From Singulisphaera sp. GP187 (GTDB taxonomy: Bacteria; Planctomycetota; Phycisphaerae; Phycisphaerales; SM1A02): a DNA stretch of 13,355 nt. Position numbers and translations under genes: made by a program. Positions within the stretch are counted from its first letter, which is position 1. Every line of letters starts with the position of its first letter. The notes under the pieces are model-generated. The model saw only the letters and a program-made list of their open reading frames with translations, made no database searches and was not told the origin of the DNA. Location: the NCBI GenBank assembly GCA_945896765.1, contig CAMDEL010000021.1, forward strand, positions 1-13,355. Reading direction: 5' to 3'. Below are positions 1 through 6,918 of this stretch, in pieces.

Positions 1-899
1 CCGATCACCAACCATCCGCACCACAGCAGAAATGCATAGAGCGCAATGACCAGAAACGCACCGATCATTCCACTCTCTTCGCAGATGATTGCATAGATGA
101 AGTCGGTGGTTCCTTCAGGCAAATATCCAAATTTTTGCACGCTGTTGCCAAGTCCACGACCAGTCAATCCGCCTCCAGAAATCGCGCCCATCGACTGAAT
201 GATGTGATAACCAATCCCTTGCGAATCTGCATATGGATCGACATATGCAAGGATGCGGTTGATGCGATACGGACTGACAATGATCAGTCCAACAAATCCC
301 ATCAATGCCATCGGCGCCAACAACGCAGCGTGCCACCATCGGCAACCAGCTGCAACAACAATGATCAACGCGATCAACATGATCAGCGTCGCGGTTCCTA
401 AATCTTCAATTGCGATCCCCATTGCGACGACTGCTGAGAAAGCGATCGGCGGAAGAAAGCCTCCCCAAAAACTTTTCATTTTTGCGCCTCGACGAATGCA
501 CCACCATGCCAAGACCAATGGCATTCCCCACTTGGCGATCTCACTGGGTTGGAAAGTCACAGGCCCCAAACTGATCCATCGACTTGCGCCATTCACTTCG
601 CGACCAATTCCTGGCACATGAACAAGAACAATGCCCGCAAAGATCGCAACGATGATCCACCAGATTGGATTGAGCGCACCCCGCGCGGCTTGAAGTTTCT
701 CAACCGGCAATCGCGAGCCAACCAACAGACACAGCGCAGACGCAATTGCAAAGAGTGTCGCTCGTCCTCCAAGAATGGCGTCAAAGGTCGTCTTGCTGTC
801 GCCGCTGACATCGAGACTGGCGGAATTGACAAAGACGACGCCCAAGACCAACAGGCACATCGAACAGAGAGCGATACCTTGTCCTGCTCTTAACATCAT
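1..899 (-). CDS. ftsW: FtsW, septal peptidoglycan glycosyltransferase (SEDS family), partial
   Basis: SEDS-family polytopic membrane protein that polymerises lipid II into glycan strands at the division septum. About 299 N-terminal residues are visible; the gene runs off the left edge. The reading frame gives several hydrophobic helices and the family landmarks NGASRWI (about 103-109), QPSEIAK (117-123), GRGLGNSVQKFGYLPEG (247-263) and TTDFIYAIICEE (264-275). The Asp in PEGTTDF (about 266) matches the acidic residue considered catalytic in SEDS enzymes. The GNSVQK motif favours FtsW over RodA, whose equivalent is usually NGTQ-like. The start is fixed by an in-frame TAA at 902-900 directly before ATG-ATG (899 or 896); no Shine-Dalgarno is evident. 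It is divergent from miaB across 69 bases. In a classical dcw cluster ftsW follows murD, but here murD lies far away on the other strand. Identification is strong; the FtsW/RodA choice is slightly less so. Confidence 0.9.
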   Translation of the reverse strand, partial: MMLRAGQGIALCSMCLLVLGVVFVNSASLDVSGDSKTTFDAILGGRATLFAIASALCLLVGSRLPVEKLQAARGALNPIWWIIVAIFAGIVLVHVPGIGREVNGASRWISLGPVTFQPSEIAKWGMPLVLAWWCIRRGAKMKSFWGGFLPPIAFSAVVAMGIAIEDLGTATLIMLIALIIVVAAGCRWWHAALLAPMALMGFVGLIIVSPYRINRILAYVDPYADSQGIGYHIIQSMGAISGGGLTGRGLGNSVQKFGYLPEGTTDFIYAIICEESGMIGAFLVIALYAFLLWCGWLVI

Positions 900-968
900 T
901 TATCTATCGGCATCTGGCTGCAAATCCCACAAAGTTTGCTCTGCGATTGAGTACTCTCGTCCCTTCAA

Positions 969-2594
969 ATGTTGCCCGTCTATCTCGAAACTTTTGGCTG
1001 CCAGATGAACGAACTCGACAGCGAACTTGTCCAAGGACAATTGAGTGCGCTTGGATATCGCTTCGTCGCTCGTCCCGAAGACGCGTCGGTCATTCTGTAC
1101 AACACATGCTCCGTTCGAGAACAAGCCGAGCAGAAGGCTTACAGCCGAATCGGAGTCATCAGTGCACGCAAAAGAGCGGGAGAAAACCTCATTTTAGGCG
1201 TCATCGGCTGCATGGCAGAACGCGATGGGCTGGATCTTTTCCGAAGGCATCCACAAGTCGACTTGATGTGCGGTCCTGGGGAACTCGACCGCCTGCCCCA
1301 ACTGATCGACAATGTTCGAAAATCCAATGCAGCCCAAGAATTGGAGTTTGCGCAACCCCTCGCGCTTGCGGATCGAACTGCGCTTGCAGGCAATCGAAGT
1401 CGCCGATCTATCACCCTTTCTGCTGCCGAAGACAATCTGGAAAACCTCGATCTTTCCCGTGCATTTGACCCAGATTCCAGCGGAGGCAAGCGGCACAGCG
1501 CCTATGTCCGAATCACCCGTGGATGTAATAAATTCTGTACATATTGCGTGGTTCCAAACACACGAGGTGCGGAAGTTCATCGTCCGCCCGATCACATTGT
1601 TGACGAATGCAAACGACTTGTCGATGCGGGCGTGATCGAGATCACGCTGCTTGGGCAAACAGTCAATCACTATCGATATCAACACGGAAGCGCCGTGACA
1701 ATTGATGGTCGCGAAGCGCCACAGGTTGGCCCAGGCCTCTCTGCATTCCGCTCCTCTGCTGCAAGTACTGGCAAGAGAACAACCACATTCGCAGATCTCC
1801 TGCGACGCATTCACGAAGAAGTGCCAGCTCTGAAACGACTTCGTTTTATCACCAGTTATCCTCGCGACTTCGGCGACGACATCTTGAGTGTGATGCGCGA
1901 TTCTCCCCGTATTTGTCGCTATTTGCATGCACCTGCGCAAAGTGGATCGGACCGCATTCTGAAAATGATGAACCGCGGATATACCGTTGGCGAGTATTTG
2001 GATTTCGTAAATCGCGCGCTTGTGATGTTGCCAGACCTTTGTCTTGCTGGAGATTTCATCGTTGGATTTCCAACCGAGACCGACGAGGATTTCGAGATGA
2101 CATGCGCGCTCGTCAAGCGACTTCCATTCAAGAACAATTTCATTTTCAAATATTCTCCTCGTCCAGGAACAACAGCGTTCGATCGATTGAAGGACGATGT
2201 TCCAGAAGATGTGAAGCGTTTTCGAAACAACCAGCTGCTTGCAATTCAAACCGATGTTTCGCACGCGACTCATAAAGAATGGATCGGACGCCAAGTTGAA
2301 GTGCTCTTTGATGAGGTCAGAACTTTCGAGAGAGCAAAAAACGCAAATTCAAATGCGAGTCCTATAACCATCATGGGTAAGGAAATTCAATCCTCCCATG
2401 GATCTTCCCCAGCCCAAACGACGTCATTTCAGTGCATTGGCCGAACGGCTGGAGACCTCATTTTTGCACTTGAATGCAAAAACGAGCAAGAAGCAGGGTC
2501 ATTTATCGGAAAAACTGCACTTGTTGAAGTCTCTGCGGCATCGGCGCTTCTGCTGACGGGCGGGCTTTCCAAAGCCATGGCATTTGCTGAATAA
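969..2594 (+). CDS. miaB: MiaB, tRNA-2-methylthio-N6-dimethylallyladenosine synthase
   Basis: Radical-SAM methylthiotransferase that adds a 2-methylthio group to i6A37 of tRNAs reading UNN codons; cytoplasmic, with two 4Fe-4S clusters. The N-terminal UPF0004 domain has its three cluster cysteines at C11 (TFGCQMNELDSE), C47 (NTCSVRE) and C81 (GCMAERDG). The radical SAM CxxxCxxC is C186/C190/C193 in RGCNKFCTYCVVPNTRG. LLGQTVNHYRY (227-237) is a family motif. A TRAM-type RNA-binding domain starts near residue 439. At 541 residues it is longer than the usual 430-480. The excess is in three segments: about 119-175 between the first two domains, about 238-273 inside the radical SAM domain, and about 450-485 inside TRAM. 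ATG 969 gives the expected N-terminus right before the first Cys motif; no Shine-Dalgarno is visible. MiaB is preferred over RimO or MtaB because of the NTCSVRE and TRGxE motifs. A weak AT-rich inverted repeat follows the stop at about 2622-2645. Confidence 0.93.
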   Translation: MLPVYLETFGCQMNELDSELVQGQLSALGYRFVARPEDASVILYNTCSVREQAEQKAYSRIGVISARKRAGENLILGVIGCMAERDGLDLFRRHPQVDLMCGPGELDRLPQLIDNVRKSNAAQELEFAQPLALADRTALAGNRSRRSITLSAAEDNLENLDLSRAFDPDSSGGKRHSAYVRITRGCNKFCTYCVVPNTRGAEVHRPPDHIVDECKRLVDAGVIEITLLGQTVNHYRYQHGSAVTIDGREAPQVGPGLSAFRSSAASTGKRTTTFADLLRRIHEEVPALKRLRFITSYPRDFGDDILSVMRDSPRICRYLHAPAQSGSDRILKMMNRGYTVGEYLDFVNRALVMLPDLCLAGDFIVGFPTETDEDFEMTCALVKRLPFKNNFIFKYSPRPGTTAFDRLKDDVPEDVKRFRNNQLLAIQTDVSHATHKEWIGRQVEVLFDEVRTFERAKNANSNASPITIMGKEIQSSHGSSPAQTTSFQCIGRTAGDLIFALECKNEQEAGSFIGKTALVEVSAASALLLTGGLSKAMAFAE

Positions 2595-2627
2595 ACGAAA
2601 AATTCATTGAATATTTGGCCACAAAAT

Positions 2628-2655
2628 TTGACGAGTCAATTTTTGGGGCTACTTT
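2628..2655 (+). promoter_or_regulatory. candidate sigma70-like promoter for the 2731 gene
   Basis: TTGACG at 2628-2633 and TACTTT at 2650-2655 are separated by 16 bases, about 75 bases upstream of the start codon. The -35 element lies within a weak inverted repeat (about 2622-2645) that could also be the end of the miaB transcript. This is a pattern match only, and planctomycete promoter consensus is poorly known. Confidence 0.3.
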
Positions 2656-2730
2656 GTGATTGGAGAGTCTGGAAAAAGGGACGTGTTTCGATCTTGTATC
2701 GCTTCCCTATTTTTCGAAAGGTTCCCAAAC

Positions 2731-3477
2731 ATGAAATCTCTTGCTCTCATCGGCGCAGTTGCGCTCATCTCTTCGTCCGCAGGCGCAGCCTTTACTGGCT
2801 GGACTACCGAAATGACCACCGTTAGTGGTCGTAACATCTATAAGATCTATGCCAATTTCAACACTACCGGTGCTGGAGCCAATGGTTCCAGTCAACGCGT
2901 CTTGAATGTGTTCGACTTCGGAAAGGCCGATTCGACTCCAGAAGGCAATCAGATTGCTGCTGGATCATCTGGCATTATGAACGCTGTTCATAACGACAAT
3001 TTCCAGGGTGACGTCGATTCAGACGGCGACGGATATCCTGACGTTTTCGGCAGCATGGGAACTTGGGTTGGTGACGCTGCTGCAATGTCCACAGCCCAAT
3101 CTGCAACCGATTCCTTTGTCACCATGCAGGGCATTGGCAATGGTTGGGGAACAGCATTGGATCCATCGTTCGGAACCCCATATGGACCACAAGCTGGTGG
3201 CATTTCTCCTCCAAACACCAACGCTGGTTGGTATGACGCAACCCCAGGAACGCAGAACCTCGTCGGCGGAACCTACAGAGTTCGCTTGATGCAGATCGCA
3301 CGTATTGCAGCTGACGATAACAATCTTTATACAGCAAACATGACCCTTGGCTATGCATACCTCGGATCCACCGTTGCTCAGTTCGGCTACGGAAGTTTCA
3401 CGATCGGTCAACCAGCTCCAGGCGCAATCGCCTTGGTTGGACTTGCCGGTCTCGTCGGACGCCGTCGTCGCGCCTAA
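2731..3477 (+). CDS. secreted protein with PAPG-type C-terminal sorting signal (PEP-CTERM-like)
   Basis: Exported protein of 248 residues and unknown function. A signal peptide covers residues 1-19/20 (MKSLALIGAVALISSSAGA, then AF). The mature part is rich in Gly, Asn, Thr and Ser, and has one calcium-loop-like segment DVDSDGDGYPDVFG. The C-terminus has the three-part layout of a PEP-CTERM-type signal: PAPG (about 229-232), a short hydrophobic stretch, then GRRRRA. In this class such tails are read as exosortase or sorting signals that are cleaved at the envelope; here PAPG replaces the usual PEP. The frame is open upstream to 2656, but ATG 2731 is chosen because it gives a clean signal peptide and has GAAAGG (2716-2721) nine bases upstream. 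The gene is monocistronic: it has a candidate promoter upstream and a strong terminator downstream. No enzyme motif is recognised, so a structural or surface role is only a guess. Confidence 0.82.
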   Translation: MKSLALIGAVALISSSAGAAFTGWTTEMTTVSGRNIYKIYANFNTTGAGANGSSQRVLNVFDFGKADSTPEGNQIAAGSSGIMNAVHNDNFQGDVDSDGDGYPDVFGSMGTWVGDAAAMSTAQSATDSFVTMQGIGNGWGTALDPSFGTPYGPQAGGISPPNTNAGWYDATPGTQNLVGGTYRVRLMQIARIAADDNNLYTANMTLGYAYLGSTVAQFGYGSFTIGQPAPGAIALVGLAGLVGRRRRA

Positions 3478-3480
3478 AGC

Positions 3481-3515
3481 CCGACTCGGTTGGATTCGGT
3501 TATAAACCAAGTCGG
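3481..3515 (+). other. post-stop hairpin in the 3' untranslated region
   Basis: Three bases after the stop codon, 3481-3491 (CCGACTCGGTT) pairs with 3505-3515 (AACCAAGTCGG): 10 of 11 positions pair around one C/A mismatch, with a 13-base loop. No T-run follows, so it is not itself an intrinsic terminator. It lies about 40 bases before one and may protect the transcript's 3' end. Confidence 0.45.
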
Positions 3516-3553
3516 ACAGTAGTCTCGACTTAGGTAATTTGGGAAGCGATTTC

Positions 3554-3594
3554 AGCCCACCACCTGTTTATAGGTGGTGGGCTTCTTCCTTTTT
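3554..3594 (+). terminator. strong Rho-independent terminator
   Basis: A perfect 12-bp stem, AGCCCACCACCT (3554-3565) with AGGTGGTGGGCT (3572-3583), has a six-base loop and is followed by a T-rich run (3583-3594). It ends the transcript of the PAPG-tailed protein and separates it from the tandem pair. Confidence 0.88.
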
Positions 3595-3731
3595 GGGGAC
3601 AGTGATGTTGCAAGCTTGCGAATGCACTAATTTGATTTATGAAATAGTTTTATCGCCGAACGAAAATTTATGAGCTATTCTGCTATTGCAGTATCTAACT
3701 GCATTTCCGCTTCAAATTTAGATCGATAACT

Positions 3732-3736
3732 GGAGA
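3732..3736 (+). promoter_or_regulatory. Shine-Dalgarno GGAGA that bears on start choice (copy 1)
   Basis: GGAGA sits only two bases (counted from its last G) before ATG 3738 but eight bases before the in-frame GTG 3744. Eight is the normal spacing, so initiation at GTG 3744 is plausible. The two alternatives differ by only two residues. Confidence 0.5.
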
Positions 3737-3737
3737 A

Positions 3738-5192
3738 ATGACCGTGAAAATTGGAACAATCATCGGAACTCTTGGACTTGGTGGACTTGCCGTTTTCATC
3801 GGCCAAATGGATGCGACTGCACTTCCCGGTGGCGGTAATGACGGTGGAGTCGCTGCAGGACCGGACGTGATCGTCGGAGGTCTTCCAAACATTTCTGCCT
3901 ATGGTCAGGGAATTTGGCCCGCGACTGGCGGTACCACTTATGTCGCATATGCCGTCGGAACGACGAGTTGCAACATTGGAAATCAACAACTGCTTTGGAA
4001 TCCAAACCCCTCAGTGACACATCCAGTCATACCTCAGAATCTTTACCGAGTTAAAAATGGAGTCATCAAACAAGTCGGGCAGAGTTGGGTCAAGCACGGA
4101 TTCTGCGCACTTCAAGGAACTCTCTGCGGAGCCTGCACTCCAGCGGGAAGTGGATGTCCGCCAGTTCTGGGTGTCGGTTGTTCCGATCCATATGATTCAG
4201 GCCTCAATGGAAGTCAAGGCGATCTCAAGTCCCGCTGGGGAATCAATGCTGCGACGGGCGTTTACTCCGGAACCTATGCGAACCCTGTGATTCCAACTGG
4301 ATATCCCTCAAACATTCGCTGCCGACTCACAGTTCCAAAGAATGACCTCGATCCAACTCTCAACACTGGCGCCAAGTATGTGGTTGAAGGAATGTATATC
4401 CAGCCCCAAGATGCGTCAGCAGGAAACTCTGGAAACAACGCTTCTTACAGAACAATCACTGTTGGCTCAACTTATTCCATTACGACTGGTTACCCCCTTA
4501 CTCTAACTGGCTCAACTGTCCAGATGATTCCTGCGATTTACTATTGGCAGAATCAACACACAGATGTTGCGACTCGCGATTATGACGTAGCCGGCGACGG
4601 ACGATTCATTGTTGCAAGCCGTGCCTTCTTAAACGCCAACGGAACATATCACTATGCATATGCCGTTGCGAACTTCAACAGCGACCGCAACGGAAGTTAC
4701 TTCTCGGTGCCCGTTGATCCGAGTGTGACTGTCACAAACATCACGGCTGTTTCCCCATTCAACCACTCGGGCGACACTGCATCAAATGATCCATGGACAT
4801 CAACAAACACCGGTGGCGTACTGACCTGGTCATGCCCCGCCGCAGCAAGCGAATCGGTCGCGCACTCCATTCGCTGGAATACCATGTTCACCTTCGAGTT
4901 TGATGCCAACACCGCGCCAACAAGCGCTTCCTCAATTCTGACGGTTGGCATCTACAAGCCTGCTACTGCTGCAAGTCCAGCGACATCCATTTCGGTGCTT
5001 GGATATAAGCCAACCCCATACATCCCTCCTTGCGCTTCAGGCGATATCAACTGCGATGGAGCTGTGAATGGCATGGACCTGGCCTATCTGTTCAGTTGTT
5101 GGGAGAGTGCAACCCCTGCCTGCGACCTCAATGGCGATGGCTTTTCGGACAGTCTTGACCTTACAGTTCTATTGGCAAACTGGTCGCGTTAA
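3738..5192 (+). CDS. secreted planctomycete protein with dockerin-like tail, tandem copy 1
   Basis: Exported protein of 484 residues and unknown biochemical function. A signal peptide (hydrophobic core about 5-22) probably ends after D-A-T-A (28). A Gly-rich linker follows, then a core beginning PDVIVGGLPNISAYGQG, with motifs GTTSCNIGNQQLLW, HPVIPQNLYR, VGQSWVKHGF and GVGCSDPY. I recall this type of core from many planctomycete secreted proteins, always unnamed. Eight core cysteines (78, 123, 130, 133, 140, 148, 195, 366) are all kept in copy 2 and may form disulfides. The tail (432-484) has two calcium-loop/helix repeats, GDINCDG...FSCW and CDLNGDGFSD...LLANW, resembling dockerin type I halves. 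Start: ATG 3738 is listed, but GTG 3744 has better Shine-Dalgarno spacing. Copy 2 lies 162 bases downstream. No catalytic motif is seen, so an adhesive or surface role is inference. Confidence 0.85.
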   Translation: MTVKIGTIIGTLGLGGLAVFIGQMDATALPGGGNDGGVAAGPDVIVGGLPNISAYGQGIWPATGGTTYVAYAVGTTSCNIGNQQLLWNPNPSVTHPVIPQNLYRVKNGVIKQVGQSWVKHGFCALQGTLCGACTPAGSGCPPVLGVGCSDPYDSGLNGSQGDLKSRWGINAATGVYSGTYANPVIPTGYPSNIRCRLTVPKNDLDPTLNTGAKYVVEGMYIQPQDASAGNSGNNASYRTITVGSTYSITTGYPLTLTGSTVQMIPAIYYWQNQHTDVATRDYDVAGDGRFIVASRAFLNANGTYHYAYAVANFNSDRNGSYFSVPVDPSVTVTNITAVSPFNHSGDTASNDPWTSTNTGGVLTWSCPAAASESVAHSIRWNTMFTFEFDANTAPTSASSILTVGIYKPATAASPATSISVLGYKPTPYIPPCASGDINCDGAVNGMDLAYLFSCWESATPACDLNGDGFSDSLDLTVLLANWSR

Positions 5193-5348
5193 CTATTGGC
5201 AGCCTGTTTGTTTGCATTTTTCTCTCAGAGCCACCCGAAGCGAGGCAATATGGGGAAAATGTGAAGGATTTGTTGCCTCATCGCCTTTCTTGGGCTAATC
5301 TACAGTGCAAGGTTTGTTTTATTGACTCCCACGAAAAAACTAATAACT

Positions 5349-5353
5349 GGAGA
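5349..5353 (+). promoter_or_regulatory. Shine-Dalgarno GGAGA that bears on start choice (copy 2)
   Basis: Same arrangement as in copy 1: two bases to ATG 5355 and eight bases to in-frame GTG 5361. The arrangement is preserved in both copies, but so is everything around it, so preservation alone does not decide the start. Confidence 0.5.
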
Positions 5354-5354
5354 A

Positions 5355-6803
5355 ATGACCGTGAAAATTGGAACAATCATCGGAACACTTGGACTTGGTG
5401 GACTTGCCGTTTTCATCGGCCAAATGGATGCGATTGCGCTTCCTGGTGGCGGTAATGACGGAGGAGTTGCAGCAGGACCAGACGTGATCGTCGGAGGTCT
5501 TCCAAACATTTCTGCCTATGGTCAGGGAATTTGGCCCGCAACTGGCGGTACCACTTATGTCGCATATGCCGTCGGAACGACGAGTTGCAACATTGGAAAT
5601 CAACAACTGCTTTGGCAACCAAACCCCTCAGTGACACATCCAGTCATACCTCAGAATCTTTACCGAGTTAAAAATGGAGTCATCAAACAAGTCGGGCAGA
5701 GTTGGGTCAAGCACGGATACTGTGCGCTTCAAGAAACTCTCTGCGGAGCCTGCACTCCAGCCGGAAGTGGATGCCCAACTGTTCTTGGTATTGGCTGTTC
5801 CGATCCATACACTTCGGGCCTCAATGGAACTCAAAGCGATCTCAAGTCCCGCTGGGGAGTCAATGCTGCAACGGGGGTTTACTCCGGAACCTATGCGAAC
5901 CCTGCGATTCCAACTGGATATCCCTCAAACATTCGCTGCCGACTCACAGTTCCAAAGGATGACCTCAATCCAACTCTCAACACTGGCGCCAAGTATGTGG
6001 TTGAAGGAATGTATATCCAGCCCCAAGATGCAGCATCACTAAACTCCGCCAATAACGCATCTTATAGAACAGTCACTGTTGGCTCAACTTATTCCACTTC
6101 GACTGGTTACCCCCTGACTCTAACTGGCGCAACTGTCCAGATGATTCCTGCGATCTACTATTGGCAGAACCAATTCTCAGATGTCGCGACTCGGGATTAT
6201 GACGTCGCTGGCGACGGACGATTCATTGTTGCAAGTCGTGCGTTCCTGAACGCCGACGGAACATATCACTATGCATACGCCGTTGCGAACTTCAACAGCG
6301 ACCGCAACGGAAGTTACTTCTCGGTCCCCGTTGATCCGAGTGTGACTGTCACAAACATCACGGCTTTTGCCCCATTCAATCATTCCGGTGATACCGCTGC
6401 AAATACTCCATGGACATCAACAAACACTGGTGGTGTGCTGAAGTGGTCATGCCCCGCTGCAGCAAGCGAATCGGTTGCGCACTCCATCCGCTGGAATACC
6501 ATGCACACCTTCGAATTTGATGCGAACACCGCGCCAACAAGTGCTTCTTCAGTTCTGACGGTTGGCATCTACAAGCCTGCGACAACTGCAAGTCCAGCGA
6601 CATCTATTGCTGTGCTTGGATATAAGCCAACGCCTTATACGCCCCCTTGTGCTACTGGCGACCTCAACTGTGACGGATCTATCAATGGCGCTGACTTGGC
6701 TTCGCTTCTCGCCTGTTGGGGTACAACTTGTGGTGACACCAATGGCGACGGATTCACCGATGGTCCAGACCTTGCGGTTCTTCTCGCTGCATGGACAGGT
6801 TAA
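5355..6803 (+). CDS. secreted planctomycete protein with dockerin-like tail, tandem copy 2
   Basis: Paralogue of the preceding gene, 482 residues from ATG 5355. About 34 substitutions are counted by hand over the first 431 residues (about 92% identity), with no indels. The signal peptide is identical except A-I-A in place of A-T-A at the likely cleavage site. All eight core cysteines are retained. The tail (432-482) again has two calcium-loop/helix repeats, GDLNCDG...LLACW and GDTNGDGFTD...LLAAW, but only about 60% of it matches copy 1 and the linker is two residues shorter. The frame stays open upstream to a TTG at 5322, which is not used here because homology to copy 1 begins at the ribosome binding site; GTG 5361 is an alternative start. 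An intrinsic terminator follows 29 bases after the stop, so the pair may be one transcript or two, since the 162-base spacer could hold a promoter. Function is unknown. Confidence 0.85.
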   Translation: MTVKIGTIIGTLGLGGLAVFIGQMDAIALPGGGNDGGVAAGPDVIVGGLPNISAYGQGIWPATGGTTYVAYAVGTTSCNIGNQQLLWQPNPSVTHPVIPQNLYRVKNGVIKQVGQSWVKHGYCALQETLCGACTPAGSGCPTVLGIGCSDPYTSGLNGTQSDLKSRWGVNAATGVYSGTYANPAIPTGYPSNIRCRLTVPKDDLNPTLNTGAKYVVEGMYIQPQDAASLNSANNASYRTVTVGSTYSTSTGYPLTLTGATVQMIPAIYYWQNQFSDVATRDYDVAGDGRFIVASRAFLNADGTYHYAYAVANFNSDRNGSYFSVPVDPSVTVTNITAFAPFNHSGDTAANTPWTSTNTGGVLKWSCPAAASESVAHSIRWNTMHTFEFDANTAPTSASSVLTVGIYKPATTASPATSIAVLGYKPTPYTPPCATGDLNCDGSINGADLASLLACWGTTCGDTNGDGFTDGPDLAVLLAAWTG

Positions 6804-6831
6804 GTTTCGATCTAAATTGAATTGTATTTTC

Positions 6832-6863
6832 AAACCGCTCGGCTTGCGCCGGGTGGTTTTTTT
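6832..6863 (+). terminator. Rho-independent terminator after the tandem pair
   Basis: The stem AACCGCTCGGC (6833-6843) pairs with GCCGGGTGGTT (6848-6858), including two G-T wobbles. The loop is TTGC and a run of seven T follows (6857-6863). It separates the duplicated genes from the protease and the genes behind it. Confidence 0.87.
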
Positions 6864-6918
6864 ATTGAAAAGTCGAACTTTAAATGGCGGAGTTCTTTTC
6901 TCGATCTATATTTGATAT

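Larger units (their letters stand above)
3726..6803 (+). repeat. tandem gene duplication, two direct copies of about 1.46 kb
   Basis: Copy 1 is 3726-5192 and copy 2 is 5343-6803. They are colinear without indels, at a constant offset of 1617, until the dockerin-like tail. Homology starts just upstream of the ribosome binding site; the sequences before 3726 and 5343 do not align. Nucleotide identity is uneven. The tracts 3866-4100 / 5483-5717 and 4654-4745 / 6271-6362 differ at only two or three sites each, while intervening stretches carry many synonymous changes. That pattern suggests partial homogenisation by gene conversion. Counts were made by eye. Confidence 0.9.

Noticed and set aside
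135..893. Plus-strand open frames opposite ftsW
   Set aside because: The minus-strand frame gives an unmistakable FtsW; the plus-strand translations are low-complexity shadows.
949..956. Palindrome GAGTACTC in the ftsW-miaB divergent spacer
   Set aside because: An eight-base palindrome is expected by chance in a window of this size; no second copy or promoter context supports an operator.
1194..2294. 366-codon open frame on the minus strand within miaB
   Set aside because: It lies entirely opposite miaB, which carries all family motifs. The antisense translation has no recognisable domain and looks like a codon-bias shadow.
2656..2730. Upstream ATG extension of the PAPG-tailed protein
   Set aside because: It would place 25 charged residues before a clean signal peptide and ignores the good Shine-Dalgarno before ATG 2731; the candidate -10 hexamer also ends at 2655.
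5242..5279. Inverted repeat GAGGCAA ... TTGCCTC between the tandem copies
   Set aside because: Arms of seven bases with a 24-base loop and no T-run; too weak to call a terminator or operator.
5322..5354. TTG start extending tandem copy 2 by 11 residues
   Set aside because: No matching sequence in copy 1 and homology starts only at the ribosome binding site.
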